A stretch of 55,364 bases of DNA from Bacillota bacterium. GTDB taxonomy: Bacteria; Bacillota; Dethiobacteria; DTU022. A model generated the notes under the pieces. The model made no database searches. It was not told where the DNA came from and saw only the letters and a program-made list of their open reading frames with translations. The stretch spans positions 1-55,364 of the forward strand of contig JAUWPV010000011.1 in NCBI GenBank assembly GCA_030611385.1, in the 5' to 3' direction. Position 1 is the first letter of the stretch, and every line of letters begins with the position of its first letter. This document shows positions 16,645 to 24,717 of the stretch, piece after piece. The position numbers and the translations under genes were made by a program.

Positions 16645-18018
16645 ATGGCTCAGGTTTCCTGGTCTGTTGCACCGGAAGAGGTTCTTCCGTCCATAGCGAA
16701 GTATATGCTCCGAGATGGTTTTGACATTGTCATCGACATGGAGAAATCACAAGGAAGCAGAATAATTAACATGCTTGACGGAAAAGAATGGCTTGATTTC
16801 TATACATTTTTTGCATCATCTCCTTTTGGAATGAATCACCCAAAGCTTGTCAATGACGAATTTAAGGAAAAAATATTTCGGGCAGCCATCAACAAAGTCG
16901 CAAATTCCGATATCTATACTCTTGAAATGGCTGAATTTGTAAAGACCTTCGCTGAAGTTGCCATTCCTGAATCACATCGTCACCACCTTTTTTTTATAGA
17001 TTACGGAACACTTGCTGTTGAGAATGCTCTTAAAGCCGCTATGGATTGGAAAGTAAGGAAAAATATCCAGGAAGGTCGTGTCATCTGTCATGGTGGTGAT
17101 TCTACTTTCGGCACAAAGGTGATTCACTTTACGGAATCTTTCCATGGCCGGTCAGGATATACACTTTCAATGACCAACACGGCGGATCCCAATAAATATC
17201 TTTACTTCCCGAAGTTTGAGTGGCCGCGTATCTTGAACCCGAAAATCACTTTCCCCCTCGAAGATCATCTAGATCACGTCAAAGAAGCCGAGGTCTTGTC
17301 TATAAAACAGATCAAGAACGCCATTGCCAAAGATCCTCACGGTCATTGCGCCATTATCATTGAGACCATTCAGGGTGAGGGTGGTGACAATCATTTCCGG
17401 ACCGAGTTTTTCAAGGAGCTTCGCCAGATATGCGACGAGTCGGAATTACTTCTCATTTTTGACGAAGTTCAGTGCGGAATGGGAATTACGGGCAAAATGT
17501 GGGCATGGGAGAATCACGGAGTTGCGCCCGATATCTTTGTATTTGGTAAGAAATCTCAGATATGTGGTATCGCTGCCTCCAAGAGAATTGACGAAGTGGC
17601 GCAAAATACCTGGGTTGTTCCAAGCCGTAACAATTCCACCTGGGGTGGCAACCTGGTTGACATGGTCAGGGCGACTAGATACCTGGAAATATTCCGTGAC
17701 GATAAGATCCTGGATTATGTTTCTAATACAGCCGGACCGGTTCTTATGCAAGGACTTATGGAGATTCAGAATGAATTCTCCGACTTTGTCTTCAATGCAC
17801 ACGGAAAAGGTCTTATGAGCGCCTTCGACTTGAAATGCAAGGAAACGAGGGATAAGGTTCTGAAAAAATGCTGGGAAAAGCATATGCTAGTTATCCCTTG
17901 CGGAACGAAAACCATCCGTTTCCGGCCAGCTCTCAACGTACCTGTATCTGATCTCGAAGAAGGACTTGATATCACCCGCTGGGCCTTGAAGCAGGTTAGT
18001 TCAAGTTCCTGCTGTTGA
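16645..18018 (+). CDS. lat: L-lysine 6-aminotransferase
   Basis: The 457-residue PLP enzyme of class III aminotransferases matches lysine 6-transaminase. Marks include FYTFFASSPFGMNHPKL near residue 50, FIDYGTLAVENALKAAMDW near 115, IIETIQGEGGDNHF near 240, LLIFDEVQCGMG near 270 and FGKKSQICGI near 300, where the first lysine of KK is the likely Schiff-base lysine. It removes the epsilon-amino group of lysine to 2-oxoglutarate, giving aminoadipate semialdehyde (piperideine-6-carboxylate). I chose ATG 16645 because AAGGAGGG precedes it. The open frame runs 43 codons further up through the promoter. A strong terminator follows. Confidence 0.9.
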   Translation: MAQVSWSVAPEEVLPSIAKYMLRDGFDIVIDMEKSQGSRIINMLDGKEWLDFYTFFASSPFGMNHPKLVNDEFKEKIFRAAINKVANSDIYTLEMAEFVKTFAEVAIPESHRHHLFFIDYGTLAVENALKAAMDWKVRKNIQEGRVICHGGDSTFGTKVIHFTESFHGRSGYTLSMTNTADPNKYLYFPKFEWPRILNPKITFPLEDHLDHVKEAEVLSIKQIKNAIAKDPHGHCAIIIETIQGEGGDNHFRTEFFKELRQICDESELLLIFDEVQCGMGITGKMWAWENHGVAPDIFVFGKKSQICGIAASKRIDEVAQNTWVVPSRNNSTWGGNLVDMVRATRYLEIFRDDKILDYVSNTAGPVLMQGLMEIQNEFSDFVFNAHGKGLMSAFDLKCKETRDKVLKKCWEKHMLVIPCGTKTIRFRPALNVPVSDLEEGLDITRWALKQVSSSSCC

Positions 18019-18047
18019 TTTTTTACCGTGAACAGAAAATTGATTTT

Positions 18048-18072
18048 AAAGGGCGCAAAAAGCGCCCTTTTT
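18048..18072 (+). terminator. Terminator of lat
   Basis: A nine-pair stem AAAGGGCGC/GCGCCCTTT around an A5 loop, ending in TTTTT. Confidence 0.93.
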
Positions 18073-18100
18073 GCATCAGGAAAAGCTTTTGAGCTATAAT
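18071..18100 (+). promoter_or_regulatory. Promoter of the methylthioadenosine salvage operon
   Basis: TTGCAT (18071-18076), an 18-base spacer and a perfect TATAAT (18095-18100). The -35 overlaps the T-run of the lat terminator. Transcription should start near 18107. Confidence 0.75.
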
Positions 18101-18106
18101 TAATAT

Positions 18107-18243
18107 GGACGCGGGAATGGCCCTTCGGAGAGATCCACTAGATCGAGAATTGCAACAGGTATTTTCTATTTATCTCGCGAAGTTATTATGGCTAATAAAG
18201 CGTTTTACTCTGGCGTTATGATAAATAAAGGGGAGGTTTATTT
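18107..18243 (+). promoter_or_regulatory. Long 5' leader of mtnP with possible fold
   Basis: The 137-base untranslated leader is longer than most in this window. CGCGGGA (18110-18116) can pair with TCTCGCG (18173-18179), and TTATTA-TGGC-TAATAA forms a second hairpin at 18183-18198. It lacks the conserved cores of the known SAM riboswitches. Function is unproven. Confidence 0.3.
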
Positions 18244-19038
18244 GTGTCAGATCTTAAAGTTGCCATTATCGGGGGAACAGGAGTCTATAACCAATCTCTT
18301 TTAGAAAATGAACATGAAATAAATGTTGATACAAGGTTTGGTACAGTAAAAATGATGCAGGGTGAGTATAGCGGAAGAAAGGTATTTTTTTTAGCGCGTC
18401 ACGGAGGTGGCCATGCGGTGCCGCCGCACCTGGTCAATTACAGGGCCAATATCGCGGCGCTGAAAAAACTTGATGTAAATGCGATTATTGCCACAGCCGC
18501 TGTCGGGACTCTGAGGGAATCGATGCCACCGGGCAGTAGAGTCGTAATCGACCAGTTTATTGATTTCACGAAGAACCGCACCTTGACTTTTTATGAGGGG
18601 AAGGAGGGCTTTGTCGTACACTCCGATTTTACCGAGCCCTACTGCCCGGAGGTCAGGGCGGCTATTTTCAGGGCCGGAGCTTCACTTAAGCTGGGATTGG
18701 TTGACGGGGGCTGTTATGTCTGCGCCGAAGGTCCCCGTTTTGAAACCCCGGCTGAGATTCAGATGATTGATAAGTGGGGCGGTGATCTGGTGGGGATGAC
18801 CAATGTTCCCGAAGTGGTGTTGGCCCGGGAAGCGGGCCTCTGTTATGCAACTATTGCCCTGCCGGCTAATTATGCGGCTGGTATAGCGGTTACACCTTTA
18901 ACACATGAAGAAGTTCTGAAAGAGATGGAAAGGGGCAAACCCAATTTAGACCGATTGCTCGCGGCCTGTATCGAAACGATCAAACCAGAGCATAAATGCA
19001 GCTGCCGGGAAGCCGGTAAATTCTGGCCCAAGGGGTAA
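18244..19038 (+). CDS. mtnP: Methylthioinosine/methylthioadenosine phosphorylase
   Basis: A 264-residue PNP/MTAP-family trimeric phosphorylase. IIGGTGVY near residue 8, RHGGGH near 53 (phosphate site), NYRANIAALK near 65, ATAAVGTL near 84, and CAEGPRFETPAEI with MTNVPEVVLAREAGLCYA are all present. The purine-pocket position is Asn209 (NYAAG). Adenine-specific human-type MTAPs have aspartate (TDYD) there, whereas asparagine favours 6-oxopurines. With the MTA deaminase two genes down, this suggests phosphorolysis of methylthioinosine to hypoxanthine and methylthioribose-1-phosphate. GTG 18244 follows GGGGAGG. mtnA starts 9 bases downstream. Confidence 0.85.
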   Translation: MSDLKVAIIGGTGVYNQSLLENEHEINVDTRFGTVKMMQGEYSGRKVFFLARHGGGHAVPPHLVNYRANIAALKKLDVNAIIATAAVGTLRESMPPGSRVVIDQFIDFTKNRTLTFYEGKEGFVVHSDFTEPYCPEVRAAIFRAGASLKLGLVDGGCYVCAEGPRFETPAEIQMIDKWGGDLVGMTNVPEVVLAREAGLCYATIALPANYAAGIAVTPLTHEEVLKEMERGKPNLDRLLAACIETIKPEHKCSCREAGKFWPKG

Positions 19039-19046
19039 GTTCAAAA

Positions 19047-20102
19047 ATGAAGAAAAATGAACTGCCGACTTTGTATTGGAAGAAGGGCCAACTGCATCTT
19101 TTAGATCAGCGACTGCTGCCCCAAAAAATTGAATATCGCCTGTGCAGTTCTTACCCGGAAGTTATCGCTTCAATTCGCGAAATGGTGGTGCGCGGCGCTC
19201 CGGCAATCGGCATCAGTGCCGCTTTTGGTATGGCTCTTGCCGCCCGTGAGGCTCTGATAAAAGGATATAATGCAGTCGAGATGCGTGAGTACCTGCAGGA
19301 CGCAGGTGCATTACTGGGCCAGGCGCGCCCGACTGCAGTAAACCTGCCCTGGGCTATTGCCAGGGCAGAAAAATGGCTTAGAGGGCACCTGGATGCCTCT
19401 GAAGGGGATATCGTCGAGGGTTTGGAGCAGCTTGCTCTGCTGATCCATGAAGAAGATCTGGCTAACAACCGTTTGATCGGTAAAAAAGGGTCAGATCTGC
19501 TTCCACGGAAAGGGTCTGTGTTGACCCACTGCAACGCCGGGTCTCTGGCCACCGGTGGTTACGGAACCGCTCTCGGGGTGATTCGGGCAGCGGTGGAACA
19601 GGGTAAAGATATTCATGTTTATGTTGATGAAACCAGGCCCCTACTGCAGGGGGCTCGGATTACAGCTTTTGAGTTGGAGCATGAGGGTATTGCAGCAACC
19701 CTGGTTACCGATAACTGTGCGGGGCATTTGATGGCTACAGGTAGGGTCGATCTGGTTGTCGTCGGGGCCGATCGTATCGCCGGTAACGGCGATGTCGCCA
19801 ATAAAATCGGGACTTATGTGCTGGCCGTGCTTGCCCAGTATCACAAGATCCCCTTTTACGTGGCTGCGCCATTATCAACGGTTGATCTGGCGATCGCTGC
19901 GGGAAAAGATATTATAATTGAAGAGCGCAGCAGCAGTGAGGTAACTCATCTTAACGGCCGGTGCATGGCTCCGGAGGACATGAAGGCTTTTAACCCGGCT
20001 TTTGATATTACACCGGCGAAGCTGATCACCGCTATCATCACAGAAAAGGGTGTGCTTCGCCAACCGGACCGGCAAAAAGTAATGGGGCTTTTTGATCTGT
20101 AG
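19047..20102 (+). CDS. mtnA: S-methyl-5-thioribose-1-phosphate isomerase
   Basis: The 351-residue protein of the eIF2B-like isomerase family. REMVVRGAPAIGISAAFGMA near residue 45 binds substrate. THCNAGSLATGGYGTALGV near 158 holds the catalytic cysteine. VGADRIAGNGDVANKIGT near 235 holds the catalytic aspartate. It turns methylthioribose-1-phosphate into methylthioribulose-1-phosphate. It lies between the phosphorylase and the deaminase with short spacers. The later oxygen-dependent salvage enzymes (MtnB, MtnW, MtnD) are not in this window, which fits an anaerobe that handles the ketose phosphate in another way. Confidence 0.93.
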   Translation: MKKNELPTLYWKKGQLHLLDQRLLPQKIEYRLCSSYPEVIASIREMVVRGAPAIGISAAFGMALAAREALIKGYNAVEMREYLQDAGALLGQARPTAVNLPWAIARAEKWLRGHLDASEGDIVEGLEQLALLIHEEDLANNRLIGKKGSDLLPRKGSVLTHCNAGSLATGGYGTALGVIRAAVEQGKDIHVYVDETRPLLQGARITAFELEHEGIAATLVTDNCAGHLMATGRVDLVVVGADRIAGNGDVANKIGTYVLAVLAQYHKIPFYVAAPLSTVDLAIAAGKDIIIEERSSSEVTHLNGRCMAPEDMKAFNPAFDITPAKLITAIITEKGVLRQPDRQKVMGLFDL

Positions 20103-20116
20103 AGGAGGTTTCCGGA

Positions 20117-21439
20117 TTGGCCAAAATATTAATCAGGGGTGCACTTTTGGTTCCGGTTGATGAGAAAAGGCCTGACTGTTTTTATGGAGATGTTTTGATT
20201 GCCGATAATCGAATCGCCGCAATTGCCGAACGCCCGGATACACTGGAAGAGAGTAGAGCGGACCAGGTCATCAAAGGAGAAAAATTGATAATTACGCCTG
20301 GTCTGGTCAACACCCACGGTCATGCGGCGATGACTCTTTTTCGCAGCTATGCCGATGATATGCCGCTTAAGGATTGGCTGGAGCGAAAAATATGGCCGAT
20401 CGAAGAACATCTGACCGGTGACGATATTTACTGGGGAACCATGCTGGCCATTGCCGAAATGCTCAAAGGGGGCACCACGACCTTTGCAGACATGTATTTT
20501 TTCATGGAAAGCGTCGCCGAAGCAGTAGCAGAAAGTGGCATCAGGGCAGTTCTTTCAAGGGGCTTGATCGGTTTCGGCGATTCTGCTGAAAAAGGGCTTA
20601 AAGAAACTTCGGCCTTTATCGATAACTGGCATGGAGCGGAGGGGGGCCGAATTAATGTTACCCTCGGACCACACGCTCCCTATACCTGCCCGCCGGCTTT
20701 TTTGAAAAAAGTAATCGCCATGGCCGGTAAAACGGATCGCCCACTGCAGATTCATTTGTCGGAAACAAAGAGTGAAGTAGAAGACAGTATGCGGGAACAT
20801 AACAAAAGTCCAATTGAACTGGTTTATGATCTCGGCTTATTTGATCATAAAGTTACCGCAGCCCACTGTGTGCATGTCAGCGATCACGATATTGCGTTGA
20901 TGGCGGGAAAAAATGTGGCTGTAGCCCATAATCCCGGCAGTAACCTCAAGTTGGGCAGTGGCATAGCGCCGATCGCCAAAATGCTGCAAAGCGGAATTAA
21001 GGTTGGTATCGGTACAGATGGAGCTTCCAGTAACAATAATCTGGACATGATTGAGGAGATGCGCCTGGCCGCCTTGCTGGCTAAAGGGGTTGCAATGGAT
21101 CCCACCCTGGTTAACGCCAGGACGGCTTTGCAAATGGCGACTGCGCTGGGGGCAGAGGCGCTCTTTCTGGAGAATACCGGTATGCTCAGAGAGGGTTGTC
21201 AGGCCGATTTGATTGGGTTGAAGTACGATCGTCCTCACCTGACCCCCCTGCACGACCCGCTTGCCCATCTGGTCTATGCTGCGGCCGCAGCCGATGTTGA
21301 TCTGGTTATGGTTGACGGTAGACTGCTGCTTGAGCGAGGAGAATTGAAGACTTTGGACGAAGAGAAGATCATGGCGGAAGCAGGACGCTGTGCCGGAAGA
21401 CTGGTTAAAGCGAAAAAAGAAAAAGAAGGAGAAGTATGA
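20117..21439 (+). CDS. mtaD: 5'-methylthioadenosine/S-adenosylhomocysteine deaminase
   Basis: A 440-residue amidohydrolase. TPGLVNTHGHAAMTLFRSYAD (HxH motif near residue 65), HLSETKSEVED near 215, AAHCVHVSDHD near 250 and GTDGASSNNNLDM near 300 supply the metal and catalytic groups as in TrzF/MtaD enzymes. It deaminates methylthioadenosine, SAH or adenosine to the inosine form. TTG 20117 follows AGAGGAGGTTT. Its stop overlaps the surE start in ATGA. Its place beside an Asn-type phosphorylase supports a deaminate-first salvage route. Confidence 0.9.
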   Translation: MAKILIRGALLVPVDEKRPDCFYGDVLIADNRIAAIAERPDTLEESRADQVIKGEKLIITPGLVNTHGHAAMTLFRSYADDMPLKDWLERKIWPIEEHLTGDDIYWGTMLAIAEMLKGGTTTFADMYFFMESVAEAVAESGIRAVLSRGLIGFGDSAEKGLKETSAFIDNWHGAEGGRINVTLGPHAPYTCPPAFLKKVIAMAGKTDRPLQIHLSETKSEVEDSMREHNKSPIELVYDLGLFDHKVTAAHCVHVSDHDIALMAGKNVAVAHNPGSNLKLGSGIAPIAKMLQSGIKVGIGTDGASSNNNLDMIEEMRLAALLAKGVAMDPTLVNARTALQMATALGAEALFLENTGMLREGCQADLIGLKYDRPHLTPLHDPLAHLVYAAAAADVDLVMVDGRLLLERGELKTLDEEKIMAEAGRCAGRLVKAKKEKEGEV

Positions 21440-22236
21440 AAGATCTTCACATTCTGATAACCAATGATGACGGTATTCATGCCGCTGGCATTCAACATCT
21501 CAGCCAGACTTTATTCGAAAATGGCGGTTGCAAAATTACCATTGTCGCACCCGATCGGGAGCGCAGCGCCGTCGGCCATGCTATTACCATGCACCGGCCA
21601 CTGCGGGTAGAAAAAGTTGAATTTCTGCATAACCCTGCACTGACGGGCTGGGCGGTGACTGGAACGCCCTCAGACTGTGTCAAACTGGCGGTGGAAGCGA
21701 TTCTTGAAGAGAAACCCGATCTGGTCATATCGGGAATCAATCATGGCAGTAACCTGGGTACCGATGTACTCTATTCGGGGACTGTTTCTGCAGCTGTGGA
21801 AGGTCTGATCATGGGTATTCCCGCGATCGCGGTTTCACTGACCGAGCGTGGAGAAAGCAGCTGTTATCAGTTTGCTGCCGGTTTTATTTGCCGGCTGATC
21901 CCAGTCCTGCTGACGAGCAGTGTTTTACCGTCAACCCTGATCAATATAAATGTTCCCCGGGCTGTTGAAAAGATAAAGGGAGTGCGGGTAACCAGCCTGG
22001 GCAGCCGGCGCTATCGCAATATTTTTGATAAACGGATTGATCCGCGCGGCATGCTCTATTACTGGCTGGCCGGCGAGCTGGTTGAAGATGATCCGGAGGA
22101 TGAAGACAGTGACACAAGGGCAATCCGTGATGGCTATATCTCGGTGACACCGATTCACTTTTCTCTGACCGATCGAGCGGCAATGGCCGACCTGAGCAAA
22201 GTAGTCGCAGCAGTACCGCTTTCTACTCAAAGATAA
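21436..22236 (+). CDS. surE: 5'/3'-nucleotidase SurE
   Basis: A 266-residue SurE protein. ILITNDDGIHAAGI at residues 6-19 carries the metal-binding DD, and APDRERSAVGHAIT, GTPSDCV and VISGINHGSNLGTDVLYSGTVSAA complete the active site. It dephosphorylates nucleoside monophosphates with a divalent metal. ATG 21436 overlaps the mtaD stop by four bases, so it is in the salvage operon and may recycle the nucleoside or purine products. Confidence 0.95.
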   Translation: MKDLHILITNDDGIHAAGIQHLSQTLFENGGCKITIVAPDRERSAVGHAITMHRPLRVEKVEFLHNPALTGWAVTGTPSDCVKLAVEAILEEKPDLVISGINHGSNLGTDVLYSGTVSAAVEGLIMGIPAIAVSLTERGESSCYQFAAGFICRLIPVLLTSSVLPSTLININVPRAVEKIKGVRVTSLGSRRYRNIFDKRIDPRGMLYYWLAGELVEDDPEDEDSDTRAIRDGYISVTPIHFSLTDRAAMADLSKVVAAVPLSTQR

Positions 22237-22266
22237 TATATAATGTTTTTAGAGGAGGAAGCTCCC

Positions 22267-23697
22267 ATGATTTTAATGGAACCCGCCGGAGATAATTGCT
22301 ACCGAATTGCCCGCCAGGGTAAGATGAAAGCCTCGGTCCTGGTTTATCTTAGCAAGGAGCTTTTTCGTTCTTTTCAGGAAGAACAGTCTCTCCAGCAATT
22401 AATGGATGCCGCCTCTCTTCACGGGGTGATCGATCCGGTAATCGGCATGCCCGATATTCATATCGGTTTTGGCCTGCCGATCGGCGGAGTTATGGCCATG
22501 GAAGCATCGGAAGGGTTGGTTTCCGCAGGAGCTGTGGGCATGGATATAAACTGCGGGGTACGACTGTTGAGTACTAATATTACGGCTACCGGGCTTGATA
22601 TGGCAATCCTGCGAATGCTGATTCGGGCTATTGAAGAAAGGGTGCCCAGTGGAGTCGGTCGGAAGAGCAGACATGCCCACCTGATTGAAAAACATTTTAC
22701 CGACCTGCTACACCGCGGAGCGCCTTTTTTAGTTGAACTGGGCTTTGGCCGACCCGCTGACCTGGAATCGATCGAAGACCGGGGTTATCTACCCGGCGCA
22801 GATATTAATGTCGTCAGCAGCAAGGCGGTTAATCGTGGTTTACAACTCTCGACAATCGGCGGTGGAAATCACTTTATCGAACTGGGCTTTGTCGAAGAGA
22901 TTTTTGATCAGCAGGCGGCCGAACTGTTTGGCCTGCGCAAGGGCAAACTGAGCGTGTTGATTCATACCGGCAGCCGTGGTTTCGGGCACCAGGTCTGCAC
23001 CGATTATTCGGCAGAGATGAAGAAGGCAGCGTCGAAGTTTCGACTTGATCTTCCATCGGCGGGCCTGGCTTCGGTTCCGATCGCTTCGCAAGAAGGTAAA
23101 AATTATCTGGCGGCGATGACCTGCGCCAGCAATTTTGCCTTCTGTAACCGCCAGTGGGTTACTGATGACGTGCGCAAAGCCTTCAGCGCTGTTCTGGGAG
23201 GCTGTGACAGCGATTACGACCTCGGTCTGGTCTATGATGTCGCCCATAATACTGCTCGCTTTGAGGAGATCGGTGGCAAAATGATGCTGATCCATCGCAA
23301 GGGCGCAACCAGGGCCCTGCCGCCAGGTCATCCGGCCAATCCGGAAAAATACAGGGCTTCGGGGCACCCGGTTTTGATACCGGGTAGCATGGGCAGTGCG
23401 TCATATGTGATTAAAGCCGAACCGGGAGTGGATAAAATCTATAATTCGGTCAACCACGGCGCGGGACGGGTGCTTTCACGCACAGCAGCAAAACGCGAAA
23501 TAAGTGTCGAACAACTTAAGGATAGACTCGCCGGTGTGATCGTCTCCGGACGAAGTTATAAAGCTTACCTCGATGAGGCGCCCCAGGCTTATAAAAATAT
23601 TGAACAAGTAGTCGATACTTTTACCGAGATCGGTTTGAGCCGTAAAGTGGCCAGACTCATACCACTGGCGGTAATTAAAGGAGAAGGAAACGATTAA
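22267..23697 (+). CDS. rtcB: RtcB-type RNA ligase
   Basis: A 476-residue RtcB family protein. GMPDIHIGFGLPIGGVMA near residue 60 and GMDINCGVRLL (Asp/Cys metal site) are followed by GGGNHFIELGF near 200 and LIHTGSRGFGHQV near 232, which supply histidine ligands. YDVAHNTAR and HRKGATRALPPG come later, and VNHGAGRVLSRTAAK holds the guanylated histidine region. It joins RNA 2',3'-cyclic phosphate or 3'-phosphate to 5'-OH ends with GTP and Mn2+. I chose ATG 22267, six bases after GAGGAGGAA, over ATG 22243, which would precede that site. No archease gene is adjacent. The RNA target is unknown. Confidence 0.9.
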   Translation: MILMEPAGDNCYRIARQGKMKASVLVYLSKELFRSFQEEQSLQQLMDAASLHGVIDPVIGMPDIHIGFGLPIGGVMAMEASEGLVSAGAVGMDINCGVRLLSTNITATGLDMAILRMLIRAIEERVPSGVGRKSRHAHLIEKHFTDLLHRGAPFLVELGFGRPADLESIEDRGYLPGADINVVSSKAVNRGLQLSTIGGGNHFIELGFVEEIFDQQAAELFGLRKGKLSVLIHTGSRGFGHQVCTDYSAEMKKAASKFRLDLPSAGLASVPIASQEGKNYLAAMTCASNFAFCNRQWVTDDVRKAFSAVLGGCDSDYDLGLVYDVAHNTARFEEIGGKMMLIHRKGATRALPPGHPANPEKYRASGHPVLIPGSMGSASYVIKAEPGVDKIYNSVNHGAGRVLSRTAAKREISVEQLKDRLAGVIVSGRSYKAYLDEAPQAYKNIEQVVDTFTEIGLSRKVARLIPLAVIKGEGND

Positions 23698-23741
23698 AAG
23701 AATAACGATCAGCGCAACCTGAATATCGGGAGGGGTCTGAG

Positions 23742-23911
23742 ATGCTTTACTTAAGCGCAGATAATTTGCTGGAAGCGGTAACTTCTGAAGAGGTGATGGA
23801 TGCTATAGAGCAGGTTTACGCTCTTGAACTGGCCGGGGCTTATGTCATGCCGCCGCGGAGCTGATTTATAAAAACGCTCGTGAAAAAGATATCGGCACGG
23901 TTCTCAGTTGA
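23742..23911 (+). pseudogene. Ornithine cyclodeaminase/mu-crystallin gene with its middle deleted
   Basis: After GGGAGGGG, ATG 23742 opens a frame MLYLSADNLLEAV..EVMDAIEQVYAL..VMPPRS that matches the first 40 residues of this family and stops at 23862-23864. In the next frame, bases 23857-23911 read AELIYKNAREKDIGTVLS and a stop, which is the C-terminal end of the same family (usual length about 320-330). About 270 codons are missing and the two ends are fused out of frame. The gene cannot give an enzyme. GCCGCG around 23851-23858 could be the microhomology used. Confidence 0.8.
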
Positions 23912-23933
23912 TTCGGATAAAAGGAGAATACTG

Positions 23934-24668
23934 ATGAATAAACAGCCGCTCAGCATTTTTAAAGACGTGATCGGACCGGTTATGCGCGGCCCATCAAGTT
24001 CACACACGGCGGCATCCGTGAGAATCGGCCAACTGGTCAGGCAATTCATGCAGGGTAAATGCAGATCTTACAGTGTTGAATTTGAAACAAAAGGTTCTCT
24101 GGCGACGACTTACAGCAGCCAGGGTTCAGATATCGGCCTGGTTGGCGGTCTGCCGGGCACTCTGCTGGCAGCAGCCGATGAGCTGGCTTTGAGTGATCAT
24201 ACTGGTCTTGAAGGGCTCCTTGCGGCGGGCCTGATCGGTGTATTGATTGCATCACAGAGCACTTTTGCCGCTGAAGAATGTGGCTGTCAGGCTGAATGCG
24301 GATCCGGCCCAGCTATGACTGCTGCCGCCCTGGTGCAGATAGCCGGGGGCACTGTGCAGCAGGCTCCGGACGCAGCTGCAATTGCTTTACAGAATATCAT
24401 GGGGCTGGTTTGTGATCCTGTAGCCAACCGTGTCGAGGTACCCTGTCTCGGGAAAAATGTGTTGGCTGGAATGAATGCGATCGCCTCGGCCGATATGACT
24501 CTGGCCGGTTACGATCCGGTTATTCCTTTAGATGAAACCATTGCTGCTTTTGACCAGGTTGGCAGAATGCTCCCGGCAGAGCTGCGCTGTACCGGGAAAG
24601 CCGGATTTTCGACAACTCCGACGTCACAAGCTCTGGCAAATCGATTGAACCGGGGACTGCCCCACTGA
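23934..24668 (+). CDS. L-serine dehydratase beta/alpha chimera, centre missing
   Basis: The 244 residues begin like the beta domain of iron-sulfur serine dehydratase (VIGPVMRGPSSSHTAASVRIG, residues 12-32). Near residues 70-75 they pass straight into the alpha domain at LPGTLLAAADEL. The three cluster cysteines of the alpha domain are there: C118 (GCQAEC), C160 (LVCDPV) and C171 (EVPC). A complete enzyme has about 450-520 residues, so the end of beta and the start of alpha, including catalytic parts, are gone, yet the frame is open. It could be a deletion relic or a short variant of unknown activity. ATG 23934 follows AAAGGAGA. Confidence 0.65.
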   Translation: MNKQPLSIFKDVIGPVMRGPSSSHTAASVRIGQLVRQFMQGKCRSYSVEFETKGSLATTYSSQGSDIGLVGGLPGTLLAAADELALSDHTGLEGLLAAGLIGVLIASQSTFAAEECGCQAECGSGPAMTAAALVQIAGGTVQQAPDAAAIALQNIMGLVCDPVANRVEVPCLGKNVLAGMNAIASADMTLAGYDPVIPLDETIAAFDQVGRMLPAELRCTGKAGFSTTPTSQALANRLNRGLPH

Positions 24669-24717
24669 AACCATTTTTATAGGCGAAGTTTAAATCTGAA
24701 AAGCGGAGGAATAATGA

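Noticed and set aside
18107-18243. SAM riboswitch before mtnP
   Set aside because: I looked for the SAM-I, SAM-II and SAH core motifs and saw none; kept only as an unassigned leader.
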